A stretch of 50,120 nucleotides of DNA from Chloroflexota bacterium (lineage in GTDB: Bacteria; Chloroflexota; Dehalococcoidia; JACPQK01), in assembly GCA_016190505.1 (NCBI GenBank), contig JACPQM010000079.1:1-50120 (forward strand), written 5' to 3'. How positions within the stretch are numbered: position 1 is the stretch's first letter; each line of letters begins with the position of its first letter. Positions 16,252-24,408 of this stretch are shown piece by piece. Position numbers and translations under genes: made by a program. The notes beneath the pieces are model-generated. The model ran no database searches and was not told the DNA's origin. It saw only the letters and a list, made by a program, of their open reading frames with translations.

Positions 16252-16977
16252 TCAAAGCACCGATGCCATTTCTGCATCTGAGGCGAAGGAGCAATCAGCC
16301 CACCCAATGCCAAGGCGAACCTCGGCCACCTGAACAAAATTCATCCTGTCGCGTTCCGCTGGAATCTTGGCGGCTTTACAGAATCCCCCAAATAAGTCGA
16401 AGCTTTTGGCAGGAGAACCAAACGACTGAACCACAAACGCTGCATGCTTGAGCCCAAAACGCCTAGCCTCGATTACCGCCGCGGCGCACCGCTGCAAGAT
16501 TTGATATGGGACATCGCGATAAGCACCAGCCTCCGCCTGAGGCAGGTTCTCCTGGATATGTCCCCATCGTTTCTTCCTGTTCGGCTCCGAACCGGGGGAT
16601 TCCCCCGACTTCATCCATGCTTCCAGAGTCTCGTTGCCCGAACCAAATGGTTCTGCGGCCTTTGCTTCCACGGCGAGCGAAACACATCCGACCGCGATCT
16701 TAATCAACGCCCAAACGTCACATTGCGAATCGCCTCCAGTGCCTCTCAGCGGCACTTTATGCTCGGCGACTGCCAAAAGCAGCTCGGACTCTCCGAGTTC
16801 GCTGTTCTTGAAGAGCCTTAGAATTGGCTCAGGCAGTCCCGCATGGGAGCGCGCGGCGCGCTCCCACGACACCGCCGTTTCCATTGCGGAAGCTTTGCGT
16901 TTCCAGTGGGTTTCGGGATCACCAAGCCGTTCGCGCCAGTTGCATGGTCCCCTTGTTGCGATGTGTATCTTGCTCAT
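16252..16977 (-). CDS. DUF6946-like protein of the restriction island
   Basis: A 241-residue protein that I place in the DUF6946 family from its pattern: opening KIHIATRGPCNWRERLGDPETHW, central LLLAVAEHKVPL, CDVWALI, VSLAVEAKAAEPFG, and late YQILQRCAAAVIEARRF with AAFVVQSF. The Asp followed by E-A-K on adjacent strands is compatible with a PD-(D/E)xK-like nuclease core, but this is only a suggestion. The ATG overlaps the mod stop as ATGA, and the helicase follows by 8 bp, so it is part of the operon. Function unknown. Confidence 0.65.
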   Translation of the reverse strand: MSKIHIATRGPCNWRERLGDPETHWKRKASAMETAVSWERAARSHAGLPEPILRLFKNSELGESELLLAVAEHKVPLRGTGGDSQCDVWALIKIAVGCVSLAVEAKAAEPFGSGNETLEAWMKSGESPGSEPNRKKRWGHIQENLPQAEAGAYRDVPYQILQRCAAAVIEARRFGLKHAAFVVQSFGSPAKSFDLFGGFCKAAKIPAERDRMNFVQVAEVRLGIGWADCSFASDAEMASVL

Positions 16978-19900
16978 ACCTTAAATACTTTCATCACTTC
17001 GTCGCCGAGGTGGTTGATGACTTTGACGGCGATCCGGCCGGACTTTGGTTTCTCGAAGGGTCTTGACGTATCGCTGTTCAACGTCGCCCAGGCTTCGGCG
17101 TTGATCTCCGCTTTGAGGGTGGTCTTCAGGGCGCTGTAGGGGTCGTTGGCGCCGAGGAAGTAGGCATGGCGGACGAAGAAGCTCTCTTCGTTGTAGTCGG
17201 TATCTATGAACCAGCAGGCGATACCGCCGGCGCCATCGCTGATGACTTCACCAGTCTGAGGTTTGAACACGTCCACGCCGTGGACGGTGACCTGTGACTT
17301 GTGGTCGGTGGTCAGTGAAACGGGGAAATCGGCGTCGGTCAGACCCTGGAGCGTAGCGAGCGTTTGAGTCCGTTGAGCATCCGACCAACGGTTGCTGCCT
17401 GAACTTGAACCGGGTTCGTGTCCTCCGGCGTGACCATGCCGAGCCTCTCCGCCAGAATGAGGAAGGTCTCCGTCTCCGCCAATGACCCGCCCGCGATCCC
17501 CAGAAACTGGAGAAGCTCCCGCGTCCCTTCCCGCTCGGCTCCCTCCGCGATGTTCGCCGCGACCGATGCCGTCGCCCGTCGGATTTGACTCGTCAGCCCA
17601 AACCTTTCCTCTGCCGGAAACTTTGCCGACAACCGATAGACCAGTTCGGCCAGATCGATTGATTTCTTCCAGACTTCCAAGTCCCGATAGCTCTTTAATG
17701 TGTTCATAATTCGCAATCATTCTCCCGTTTCTGGCCACCAGCCACTGGCCACTGGTCACTGTGATGTCCGGCTCGCCGAAGATGACGAAGAGGTTGCCCT
17801 TGCCGGTGTTCTTGAGGTCCTCGGCCATGTGAAGGTCGGCGTTCATGCGGGCCTTGAGCACGGGGATGCGGCCCAGCTTGTTGAACTCCGTAGAGTGGGC
17901 ATCGTAGTTGAAGGCGCACGTTATGAGCGCGTCGAAGCCTGCGTCGCCCGCCTCCCGCGCGGCAGCCACCAGGTCCGGACGGGACACGGTGCCGAACTCC
18001 GGGCCGATGAAGATGCCGGCACGCTTCTCGGTGGCCTGTGGCTGGTGGCCAGTGGCCGGTTCCTGACCACCGGTCACCGACCACTGGTCACTGCTGAACC
18101 GCCCCTCGGCGCAGACCAGCTCGCCGGGCCAGGGAGTCAAAGCGGTGAAGGTGATCCGGTCGTCCTTGTGCGCCTGCTGCACGCCGGCGGTCTTGAGGTT
18201 TTCTAGGACCATCTGGGGGAAAGACAGCTTGGCGCCGTATTCGCCGCTGCCTTCCTTGACCTCCAGCGGGTCAATCAGCTCATCGTCCTCGTCCACGCCC
18301 AGCACGCGGTGTGGGCTGAGGCTCTCCACGGTGAAGGGTCCGGCCACCCGGACCTTCCTCCTGTCCTCGTAGGGTTTGTCGTAGAGGTATTCGAACTCGG
18401 CCTTCGCTGCGATGGACCTGTCAATCTCCTGCTGCCGGGCGATGCGGGCCTGCCACCAGCCGGCGTGCGACTGCTTCGCGGCGTCCGGCCACCCGTCACT
18501 GGCCTCCCGCGGGATCTCCCACTCTTCCCATGTCTTCTTGAGCGCGGCATTCAGCTTCTCGCGCAGCGGCTCCAAGTGCGCCTGCCACTGGTCCCAGATG
18601 ACATCTATCTCCGCGTTGTTGGCGATGGACTTGAGCGTGATGTGAGGGACCCGCTCGTAGACGAAGCCCATGCGCAGTGACCCGTGGCTGGTGGCCAGTG
18701 GCCGGGGCGGCTTTTCTGACCACTGACCACGGGTCACTTGCCACTCCTTCTCCCGGCCTTCGCGGGAATCGGCCAGCAGGTAGAACGGATACCGTGCGCC
18801 CATGATACGGGCCCGGGCCAGCGCCAGCGCCACACGCGAGGTGTCAATCGTGATCCACCTGCGGCCCCATTGCTCGGCGACATAGGCCGTGGTGCCGGAG
18901 CCGCAGGTCGGGTCGAGCACGAGGTCGCCGGGGTCAGCGGCCATGAGGAGACAGCGTTCGATAACCTTTCTATGCGTCTGAACAACGTACACCTTATCAC
19001 TGGCAAAAGCACCAAATTGAGTATCTGACCATATGTTGTTGTGTTTGCCCCTGGCTCGCTCAAATTCATACTTTTTCCACCGAATCTGTTTTGAGCTAAA
19101 TCTTACGACTCGGTCTGCCATTTGAAGCCTTTGTATGTTCGGTGGGTCGAACGCCCATTGTCTGGCTTCTGACGGCTTGAATGATTCCCCTCGAAACAAA
19201 ATTGGCACACTCCGATGTTCGCTCGGATGCTGGGAAGTCATATCCCCAAGTTCATACCGACCTGAGAAATCCTCCCCGGAATCTTCAAAGTCCTCATCAC
19301 CTGCAAATAACTGCCGGAATTTCACATTCCCCTTATTCTTCGCATACCACAGCAAATAGTCACAGACCGTATCAAGTGTTGATGAGGTTCGCCCAGTGGA
19401 TGTCCTAAAACTTATCATTGAAAGATAGTTTTCCTCACCAAACACTTCGTCCATGAGCGCCCGAACGCGGTGCCCATTCTCATCGCCGATCTGCATGAAG
19501 ATGGAGCCGGAATCGGCGAGCAAGTCGCGGGCGACGGTCAACCGGTCGCGGAGGTAGGTGAGGTAGCTGTGGATGCCGTCGCGCCAGGTGTCGCGGAAGG
19601 CTTTGACCTGCTCCGGCTCGCGGGTGATATGGCCGGCGTTGCCGTCCTTCACGTCACGGCTGGTCGTGGACCACTGGAAGTTGCTGTTGAACTTGATGCC
19701 GTAGGGCGGGTCGAGGTAGATGCACTGCACCTTGCCGCGCAAGCCCTCGCGCTCCGCCAGGCTGGCCATCACCTGGAGGGAATCGCCCAGGATCATGCGG
19801 TTGGACCAGTTCTGGTCGTGCTGGTAGAACTCGGTCTTGTCCACGCCCACGGGCATGCCGTTGAAGTCGGCGAAGAGGTCGAATTGGTGGCCGGTGGCCT

Positions 19901-20216
19901 GTGCCCGGTGGCCGGCGGTCTGGCGCAGCAGGTCGTCAATAAGCACCTTGGGGTGCACTTTCTCCTGAATGTACAGCGGCGGCGCCTGGACCACCAGGTC
20001 GCTCCAGTCCTGTTCGTCCTTCCCGCGCCAGACGAGCTGCGGGTCCAGGTCGGTGTTACGCGGATACTTCACGGTGCGCGGCGCTTCCTGCGCTTTCTCG
20101 ATGACGGACTGGTGCTCGGCGGTGGGGATATTCTTCCGCCTGGCCTCGTCGTGTTTGAGCGTTTCGACGGTCTTGCCGACCTTGGGCACAGTGCTCTTCT
20201 TAGCCACAATGCTCAT
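16974..20216 (-). CDS. Type III-like DNA methyltransferase (Mod) carrying in-frame palindromic insertions
   Basis: A 1080-residue adenine-type methyltransferase: catalytic DPPYG at 169-173, then SAM-binding DPTCGSGTTA at 435-444, the beta-class order of type III Mod proteins. The C-terminal half includes GVDVFKPQTGEV and CWFIDTDYNEESFFVRHAYFLG. Four stretches look foreign: about residues 99-112, 491-514, 707-729 and the large Gly/Arg/Ser-rich 818-978. Each is encoded by GTGACCAGTGGCC-type palindromes, and the last also contains a separate four-helix-bundle gene in another frame. The frame is unbroken throughout, so the enzyme may still be made. Its start overlaps the Bro-N stop (ATGA), and its stop overlaps the DUF6946 start. 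Confidence 0.88.
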   Translation of the reverse strand: MSIVAKKSTVPKVGKTVETLKHDEARRKNIPTAEHQSVIEKAQEAPRTVKYPRNTDLDPQLVWRGKDEQDWSDLVVQAPPLYIQEKVHPKVLIDDLLRQTAGHRAQATGHQFDLFADFNGMPVGVDKTEFYQHDQNWSNRMILGDSLQVMASLAEREGLRGKVQCIYLDPPYGIKFNSNFQWSTTSRDVKDGNAGHITREPEQVKAFRDTWRDGIHSYLTYLRDRLTVARDLLADSGSIFMQIGDENGHRVRALMDEVFGEENYLSMISFRTSTGRTSSTLDTVCDYLLWYAKNKGNVKFRQLFAGDEDFEDSGEDFSGRYELGDMTSQHPSEHRSVPILFRGESFKPSEARQWAFDPPNIQRLQMADRVVRFSSKQIRWKKYEFERARGKHNNIWSDTQFGAFASDKVYVVQTHRKVIERCLLMAADPGDLVLDPTCGSGTTAYVAEQWGRRWITIDTSRVALALARARIMGARYPFYLLADSREGREKEWQVTRGQWSEKPPRPLATSHGSLRMGFVYERVPHITLKSIANNAEIDVIWDQWQAHLEPLREKLNAALKKTWEEWEIPREASDGWPDAAKQSHAGWWQARIARQQEIDRSIAAKAEFEYLYDKPYEDRRKVRVAGPFTVESLSPHRVLGVDEDDELIDPLEVKEGSGEYGAKLSFPQMVLENLKTAGVQQAHKDDRITFTALTPWPGELVCAEGRFSSDQWSVTGGQEPATGHQPQATEKRAGIFIGPEFGTVSRPDLVAAAREAGDAGFDALITCAFNYDAHSTEFNKLGRIPVLKARMNADLHMAEDLKNTGKGNLFVIFGEPDITVTSGQWLVARNGRMIANYEHIKELSGLGSLEEINRSGRTGLSVVGKVSGRGKVWADESNPTGDGIGRGEHRGGSRAGRDAGASPVSGDRGRVIGGDGDLPHSGGEARHGHAGGHEPGSSSGSNRWSDAQRTQTLATLQGLTDADFPVSLTTDHKSQVTVHGVDVFKPQTGEVISDGAGGIACWFIDTDYNEESFFVRHAYFLGANDPYSALKTTLKAEINAEAWATLNSDTSRPFEKPKSGRIAVKVINHLGDEVMKVFKV
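17285..17761. mobile_element. Four-helix-bundle-gene element inserted inside mod
   Basis: About 477 bp bounded by 31-bp imperfect inverted ends at 17285-17315 and 17731-17761, which match at about 23 of 31 positions when one is inverted. Between them is a complete four-helix-bundle protein gene. On either side the mod protein runs from LFVIFGEPDI directly to VHGVDVFKPQTGEV, so removing the element would join conserved segments. Its length (159 codons) keeps the mod frame open. This is the ORF-bearing form; palindromes at 18029-18093 and 18675-18746 look like ORF-less relatives. Confidence 0.65.
17339..17707 (-). CDS. Four-helix-bundle protein (23S rRNA intervening-sequence-protein family)
   Basis: A 122-residue protein with the family signatures SYRDLEVWKKSIDLAELVY, FGLTSQIRRATASVAANIAEG and LLQFLGIAGGSLAETET, followed by the C-terminal LNGLKRSLRSR. 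Members form homopentameric four-helix bundles and were first seen encoded within 23S rRNA insertions; their role is unclear. Here the gene lies wholly inside mod, same strand, different frame. It is intact from start to stop. The ATG at 17707 gives the usual family start; a TTG at 17716 has a better placed GGGAG. Whether it is translated from the mod mRNA cannot be seen. Confidence 0.8.
   Translation of the reverse strand: MNTLKSYRDLEVWKKSIDLAELVYRLSAKFPAEERFGLTSQIRRATASVAANIAEGAEREGTRELLQFLGIAGGSLAETETFLILAERLGMVTPEDTNPVQVQAATVGRMLNGLKRSLRSRV
18029..18093. repeat. 65-bp palindromic element inside mod
   Basis: Two 31-nt arms (18029-18059 and 18063-18093) flank a 3-nt loop. The right arm, inverted, matches the end of the four-helix element (17731-17761) at about 26 of 31 positions. 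On the minus strand it encodes QWSVTGGQEPATGHQPQATE within Mod. Confidence 0.75.
18675..18746. repeat. 72-bp palindromic element inside mod
   Basis: The left arm (18675-18705, CAGTGACCCGTGGCTGG...) and the worn right arm (18716-18746) pair around a 10-nt loop. They share the GTGACC/GTGGCC units of the four-helix element. The minus strand reads EWQVTRGQWSEKPPRPLATS in frame. Confidence 0.7.
19886..19917. repeat. Single arm of the same palindrome family near the mod start
   Basis: GGTGGCCGGTGGCCTGTGC continues into CGGTGGCCGG; it matches one arm of the elements above but no full second arm is seen. It encodes TAGHRAQATGHQ, about residues 100-111 of Mod, between LIDDLLRQ and FDLFADF. Confidence 0.55.
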
Positions 20217-21061
20217 TCCGCTTCCCCTTTTAGCCTCTTGCGCATGGACGACTCAGTGACCTGCTTGAAGTTGTCCCTGGTGGAAACGCGCTTGCCGGAC
20301 TTTGCCTCCAGATCAATCCGCGCGCTGCCGGCAACGGCCCCGCCTTCTGTTGCGGCGTCGAGGTTCTCATCATAGCCCTGGGCATCTTTGTTGCGGGCAA
20401 TCTCGGTTGTGGAAGCCTCCCCCAGCATGGTGAAGATCAATTCAAGGTCGGTCATGTGGTCGCGCAGATTGTCGCCCGGCTTTTCCAGGCGCTTGAATTG
20501 CTTGTATTCCGACGGCGTCATTCCGAAAGTAGCCCGGCTGATTTCGGACGTTAGGATGGCATATTCCAGTTGCTCCTTGACGCGTCGGTGCTTCCATTCG
20601 TTGGTCAGTTCGTCACGGACGGCGATGCCGCGCATCCGCTTTTCGATCCATTCCTCGCTATAGCCTTTCGCCCCGTAAATCTCACGCATCCTTTTGGCGG
20701 CCAGTTCAGGATTTTCAATCTCCTCCAGCCGCTCCGAACCGACCTTGGCCAGCCAGCGCTTGAACGGCTCAGCTTTGGGCGAGGGAATGGATTGAATGAT
20801 CCGCAAGAGACCTTCGACATTGGCGCACTGAGTCTTACGCCGTTTGCCGTCTGGCGCGATCAGTTCAAGGGGGGGACAAATTGTCCCCCAGATGGCATCC
20901 AACGCCTTCTCGCGCTTCCGCATCTTCTTGATGTAGTCCTTGACGTTGGTGGAATCTGTCAAGACTTCGACTACGTCGGACACAGAAAAATACCACTTCT
21001 GGTCTACTCTATTCCAGACGGAGCGAATCTGTTTTGATTCAAACAGTTTGATACTGTTCAT
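20213..21061 (-). CDS. Bro-N domain protein in the restriction operon
   Basis: A 282-residue protein. The N terminus (KQIRSVWNRVDQKWYFSVSDVVEVLTDS, then DYIKKMRKR) is a BRO-N domain, a DNA-binding module of phage antirepressors and DinD-like proteins. The middle has GYSEEWIEKRMRGIAVRDELTNEW and SRATFGMTPSEYK; the C terminus is lysine-rich and ends SSMRKRLKG. It overlaps both res (upstream) and mod (downstream) by ATGA, so it is made in a fixed ratio with them. A role as regulator or as a DNA-recognition accessory of the system is possible. It is not a phage remnant: no other phage gene is near. Confidence 0.8.
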   Translation of the reverse strand: MNSIKLFESKQIRSVWNRVDQKWYFSVSDVVEVLTDSTNVKDYIKKMRKREKALDAIWGTICPPLELIAPDGKRRKTQCANVEGLLRIIQSIPSPKAEPFKRWLAKVGSERLEEIENPELAAKRMREIYGAKGYSEEWIEKRMRGIAVRDELTNEWKHRRVKEQLEYAILTSEISRATFGMTPSEYKQFKRLEKPGDNLRDHMTDLELIFTMLGEASTTEIARNKDAQGYDENLDAATEGGAVAGSARIDLEAKSGKRVSTRDNFKQVTESSMRKRLKGEAE

Positions 21062-24000
21062 GGTATCGTCTGCTCGCTGCCTATCGCTTTTGCGATCATC
21101 TTGTTGAATTCGTTGTCGACCCTGGCTTTGAATTCGGCCTGGATCTGGTAGACCTCGGTGAACTCGGCGAAGGCCCAGCGGCCGTATTGCCTGAGGTTGT
21201 TCACGCCGGGCACCCAGTAGGTCTCCATGGCGGACTTCTTCTCCTTCGCGTCCTCACGACGGTAGCCTTTGATCTCGATGACAAGGTGCAGGAGGTCGTC
21301 GGGGCCGTGGCCGTCGTCCACCAGCACGATGAAGTCAGGCAGATACCTCCGGGTCTCGGAGCCATAGCGGTAAGGGACTTCGAGGCCGAGGTTGTGGTTC
21401 TTAACGTAAGCGCGGACCTTGGGATGCGCCTCAGCAACACGGCAGAACTCGGCTTCCCAATCGCTGTCGAGCACGACCCAGTTGACATGGCAGCGGCGAG
21501 CGTCGGTTTCCCATCGGTCGGTGCGCGAGGTGTTGAAGCGAACGTGGGCCGTAGAGCCGGTGGGATTGTAGGGGTCAAGCAGGGCTTTGATGGGGCTCCT
21601 GCCTTCCAACTCGCGGGTGATGCCGGCAGTGATGCGGTTGCAGGCCATGTCCGCCAGCTCCTGATACATGAGCAGAGCGGGATAGGTGCCGCCTTTGCAG
21701 ACGAGACAGGTATCGAGCCATTGCTTGGTGATCCGCTTAAGCTGGCCGAAGAGATGGAGCTTCGGCTCCTCGCCCGGGTCCCGCCACTTTGTGTAGAGCA
21801 GGCGTTTGGTGACCTCGAAAAGGACCGAGGACCGGCGCATGTCGCCCAGATGCTCCAGGCCCATGTCCACGCCTTCGCCGATGATGCCGGAGTTGCGAGT
21901 GATGGATGGGCCCACGAGGTCAGGGGTGAGTTCAAGGATGGAATCTTCGTTGAAGCTGGCCGTGAGCCGTTCCTCGGGCAGTTCGACGCGGTAGCCTTCT
22001 ACGCGAGGGAAGCGGATTTCGAGCGCATCGCGCTCGGGCCGCACCGCCTTCACGGTGACCGTTTCGCGTGGCGGGTGCGGCGGGGCGACGACGGGCTTGG
22101 CGGTGAAGTCGAAGGGAATGCCAAAGACGTCGGCATATTCCACATTGAATAGTCCCTTGTCCGGGCCGCCCTCATTCAGCTCATAGGACTGCCTCCGGAG
22201 CGCGCGTCCGATGACCTGCTCGCACAGGAGCTGGGTGCCAAAGGCACGGATGCCGAGGACGTGAGTGACGGTGTTCGCATCCCAGCCTTCCGTGAGCATG
22301 GACACGGAGACGACGCAGCGGATGGCGCCGCCGAGCTGGCCGTGCTTGCCAACGGTGTTCATGACCTCGCGGAGCAGTTCCTGATCGCTGAGGTCATCTG
22401 CAGCGCGGGCATCCCCGGTGCGCTCGATGATCTCGCGGCGGAAACGTTCGATCTCGTCGGCGGCCATGCTCCGGAAGTTATCATCGAGGGCGTCGCCAGC
22501 TTCAAGCTGCTCGCTGTCGATGAGCAGGGTGTTGGGGCGCGGGAGTGGATTGCCATGTTCGTCATGGTTACGGAAGAGTTCCAATCGTCCGCCTACCGGA
22601 GTCGCGGTGCCATCTTCATTCTTCCGGTGGAAACCGGAAACGAAGTCATAGACCAGCTTCGAGATGGCGGTGTTCTGGCAAACGATGATGAAACAGGGCG
22701 GGACCCTGATTCCGTCCTTCTCCCACAGTTCAAAGGTCTTCTTGTAGTGGCCGTAGAGAGCTTCGACAGCGGTCTGCAGGCGAGTGGGAAGCTTGAGGGG
22801 ATCGAGCTCCCCACCCTGGCCCCGGCCCTTCTTCGGCATGTCCTTGCGGATGTTCTCCCAGAGGTCTCGGTAAACGGGCATTTCATTGCCGGGGATGTTT
22901 TCCGCGACCGGCACGCGGGGCAGTTTCACGATGCCACATTCGATGGCGTCCATGAGAGAGAAGTCGCTCATGGTCCACGGGAAGAGTGTGCCTTCGGCGT
23001 AGCCGGAGCCGCGCAGGAAGAACGGAGTGGCCGAGAGGTCGATGACGCGGGCCAGGCCAAGCTTGCGGTTCACCGCTTCGAGGCCGGAAATCCAGAGACG
23101 GGCGGCTTCGTTGTTCTTTTCAGCCTCCTTCTTCTCGTCTCCCTTCAGGCTCTCGTCATCGGCCTCTGGTGGCTTCTCCCGATAGCAATGGTGGGCTTCG
23201 TCGTTGAGCACCAGGATGTTCTTCATGCCCATGAGGTCGGGCATGACACGCTGGACCATCTGGCCTTCGGTTTCCATGGTGTTCAGATCGTCGCCAGTGC
23301 GGCCTTTCAACAGGGCACGTCCTCCGGCGGAGAGCTCGATGCGCTCGCGGAGCTTGAAGGCGTGGTAGTTGGTGATGACGATCTTGGCTTTCTTGACATC
23401 TTCCAGCATATCGTGTGGTACCAGTTCGCGGCTGGCATAGTAGGCGTCGGGGTCATTGGGCTGTAGGACACGAAGACGGTCTCTTATGGTGATACCTGGA
23501 GTTACGACGAGGAAGCCGCGCGTGAAGTGCTTGCTGACCGACCGATGAACCGCGTTGATCGTTTGCCATGCGATGAGCATGGCCATGACGGTGGTTTTCC
23601 CTGCGCCCGTGGCCAGTTTCAAGGCGAGGCGCACGAGCTCGGGATTGGCGTCGCGGTTGGCATTGGCCAGGTGGTCAAGAAAACCCTTGCCTGTCCTGCC
23701 AGCCTGCGGGGCCACCTCCGTCAGCCAGATTGCGGTCTCAACCGCCTCCACCTGGCAGAAGAAAGGCCGGGTGTCGTTGAACTTGTGGTGCCGCCAATGC
23801 TGGAGCAGCCGTGCAGTCTCGGGAGTGACGTGCCAGTCGTTGGGATTCGGCAGCGCTCGCCACCGGTCCACGTGGCGGCGAAGCTCGTTGATGAAGGTAG
23901 AGGTGGCTTCATATTGCTGTTGTTGGGTTGAGAGCCCCCGGCCTTCGTCGAATACCATTTGTTGCTGGGCCGCGACCGCCCCGCGCTTTCTGGGCTTGGG

Positions 24001-24141
24001 AATCGGCGTGATGAACTCCGCCTTGCGGCGACTGTCAATGATTCGCCCGGTTGGCTGGCCCTGGGCGTCAAGCTCCCAATACCGTGCCGGGTATTCATAG
24101 GGAGAGTTGAGGATGGGGTGTTCGAAGAACTGGTTCTCCAT
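21058..24141 (-). CDS. Type III-like restriction endonuclease (Res), BPTD_3080-type
   Basis: A 1027-residue superfamily 2 helicase-nuclease. The N terminus MENQFFEHPILNSPYEYP is the recognised opening of this family. Walker A is ATGAGKTT (177-184), the DEAH-type box is NDEAHHCY near 315, and helicase motif VI is in EQVIGRALRRQSYE. The C-terminal nuclease has YLPDFIVLVDD and LVIEIKGYR, a PD...ExK core, near 955-985. It would translocate on or remodel DNA and cut unmodified sites together with Mod. GGGAGTGA precedes the ATG. It is the first gene of the five-gene island, with a weak promoter 50 bases upstream. Confidence 0.92.
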   Translation of the reverse strand: MENQFFEHPILNSPYEYPARYWELDAQGQPTGRIIDSRRKAEFITPIPKPRKRGAVAAQQQMVFDEGRGLSTQQQQYEATSTFINELRRHVDRWRALPNPNDWHVTPETARLLQHWRHHKFNDTRPFFCQVEAVETAIWLTEVAPQAGRTGKGFLDHLANANRDANPELVRLALKLATGAGKTTVMAMLIAWQTINAVHRSVSKHFTRGFLVVTPGITIRDRLRVLQPNDPDAYYASRELVPHDMLEDVKKAKIVITNYHAFKLRERIELSAGGRALLKGRTGDDLNTMETEGQMVQRVMPDLMGMKNILVLNDEAHHCYREKPPEADDESLKGDEKKEAEKNNEAARLWISGLEAVNRKLGLARVIDLSATPFFLRGSGYAEGTLFPWTMSDFSLMDAIECGIVKLPRVPVAENIPGNEMPVYRDLWENIRKDMPKKGRGQGGELDPLKLPTRLQTAVEALYGHYKKTFELWEKDGIRVPPCFIIVCQNTAISKLVYDFVSGFHRKNEDGTATPVGGRLELFRNHDEHGNPLPRPNTLLIDSEQLEAGDALDDNFRSMAADEIERFRREIIERTGDARAADDLSDQELLREVMNTVGKHGQLGGAIRCVVSVSMLTEGWDANTVTHVLGIRAFGTQLLCEQVIGRALRRQSYELNEGGPDKGLFNVEYADVFGIPFDFTAKPVVAPPHPPRETVTVKAVRPERDALEIRFPRVEGYRVELPEERLTASFNEDSILELTPDLVGPSITRNSGIIGEGVDMGLEHLGDMRRSSVLFEVTKRLLYTKWRDPGEEPKLHLFGQLKRITKQWLDTCLVCKGGTYPALLMYQELADMACNRITAGITRELEGRSPIKALLDPYNPTGSTAHVRFNTSRTDRWETDARRCHVNWVVLDSDWEAEFCRVAEAHPKVRAYVKNHNLGLEVPYRYGSETRRYLPDFIVLVDDGHGPDDLLHLVIEIKGYRREDAKEKKSAMETYWVPGVNNLRQYGRWAFAEFTEVYQIQAEFKARVDNEFNKMIAKAIGSEQTIP

Positions 24142-24190
24142 GATTCACTCCCCGGTCTGACGGCAAAATGGTGGCCCTGTTGACACGGCA

Positions 24191-24220
24191 ATTCTACACC
24201 GCCGCAAAGACGCGCGGCAA
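24191..24220 (-). promoter_or_regulatory. Candidate promoter of the restriction operon
   Basis: The minus strand has TTGCCG (24215-24220), 18 bases, then TAGAAT (24191-24196), 50 bases before the res ATG. The -35 is weak, so this is tentative. Confidence 0.35.
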
Positions 24221-24270
24221 GGCGTCCCAATCCGGAGCGGGCGGCCACCTGGTACCGCAAATCGGCTGAA

Positions 24271-24381
24271 CTACGCCAGTGAAGCCCCCTTGGGAGAGTG
24301 CCTGATGCCCCGCAGGCGAACACCGGCAGCGTTGTACAAAGCATCGGCGCCGAAGGGGCCAGTTGGGGAAGCGGTGTTGGA
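24271..24381 (-). pseudogene. Decayed C-terminal fragment of a xanthine-dehydrogenase Mo subunit
   Basis: The minus strand reads SNTASPTGPFGA, then DALYNAAGVRLRGI and a stop at 24271-24273. This matches the C-terminal ASPTGPFGAKG and AIHNAAGVRLREL of the neighbouring Mo subunit (24851-27142), with the roughly 19 residues holding the catalytic glutamate deleted. It is therefore a non-functional relic of a third paralogue, now sitting between the restriction island and the DUF6922 gene. Confidence 0.75.
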
Positions 24382-24408
24382 CCCCCACTTACGGCTCCGG
24401 GTGGAAGG

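Noticed and set aside
17339..17761. Diversity-generating retroelement, because the four-helix protein resembles Avd
   Set aside because: No reverse transcriptase, template repeat or variable repeat pair is seen in the window.
20213..24141. Prophage, because of the Bro-N protein
   Set aside because: No integrase, capsid, tail or lysis gene is present; the gene is translationally coupled to restriction genes.
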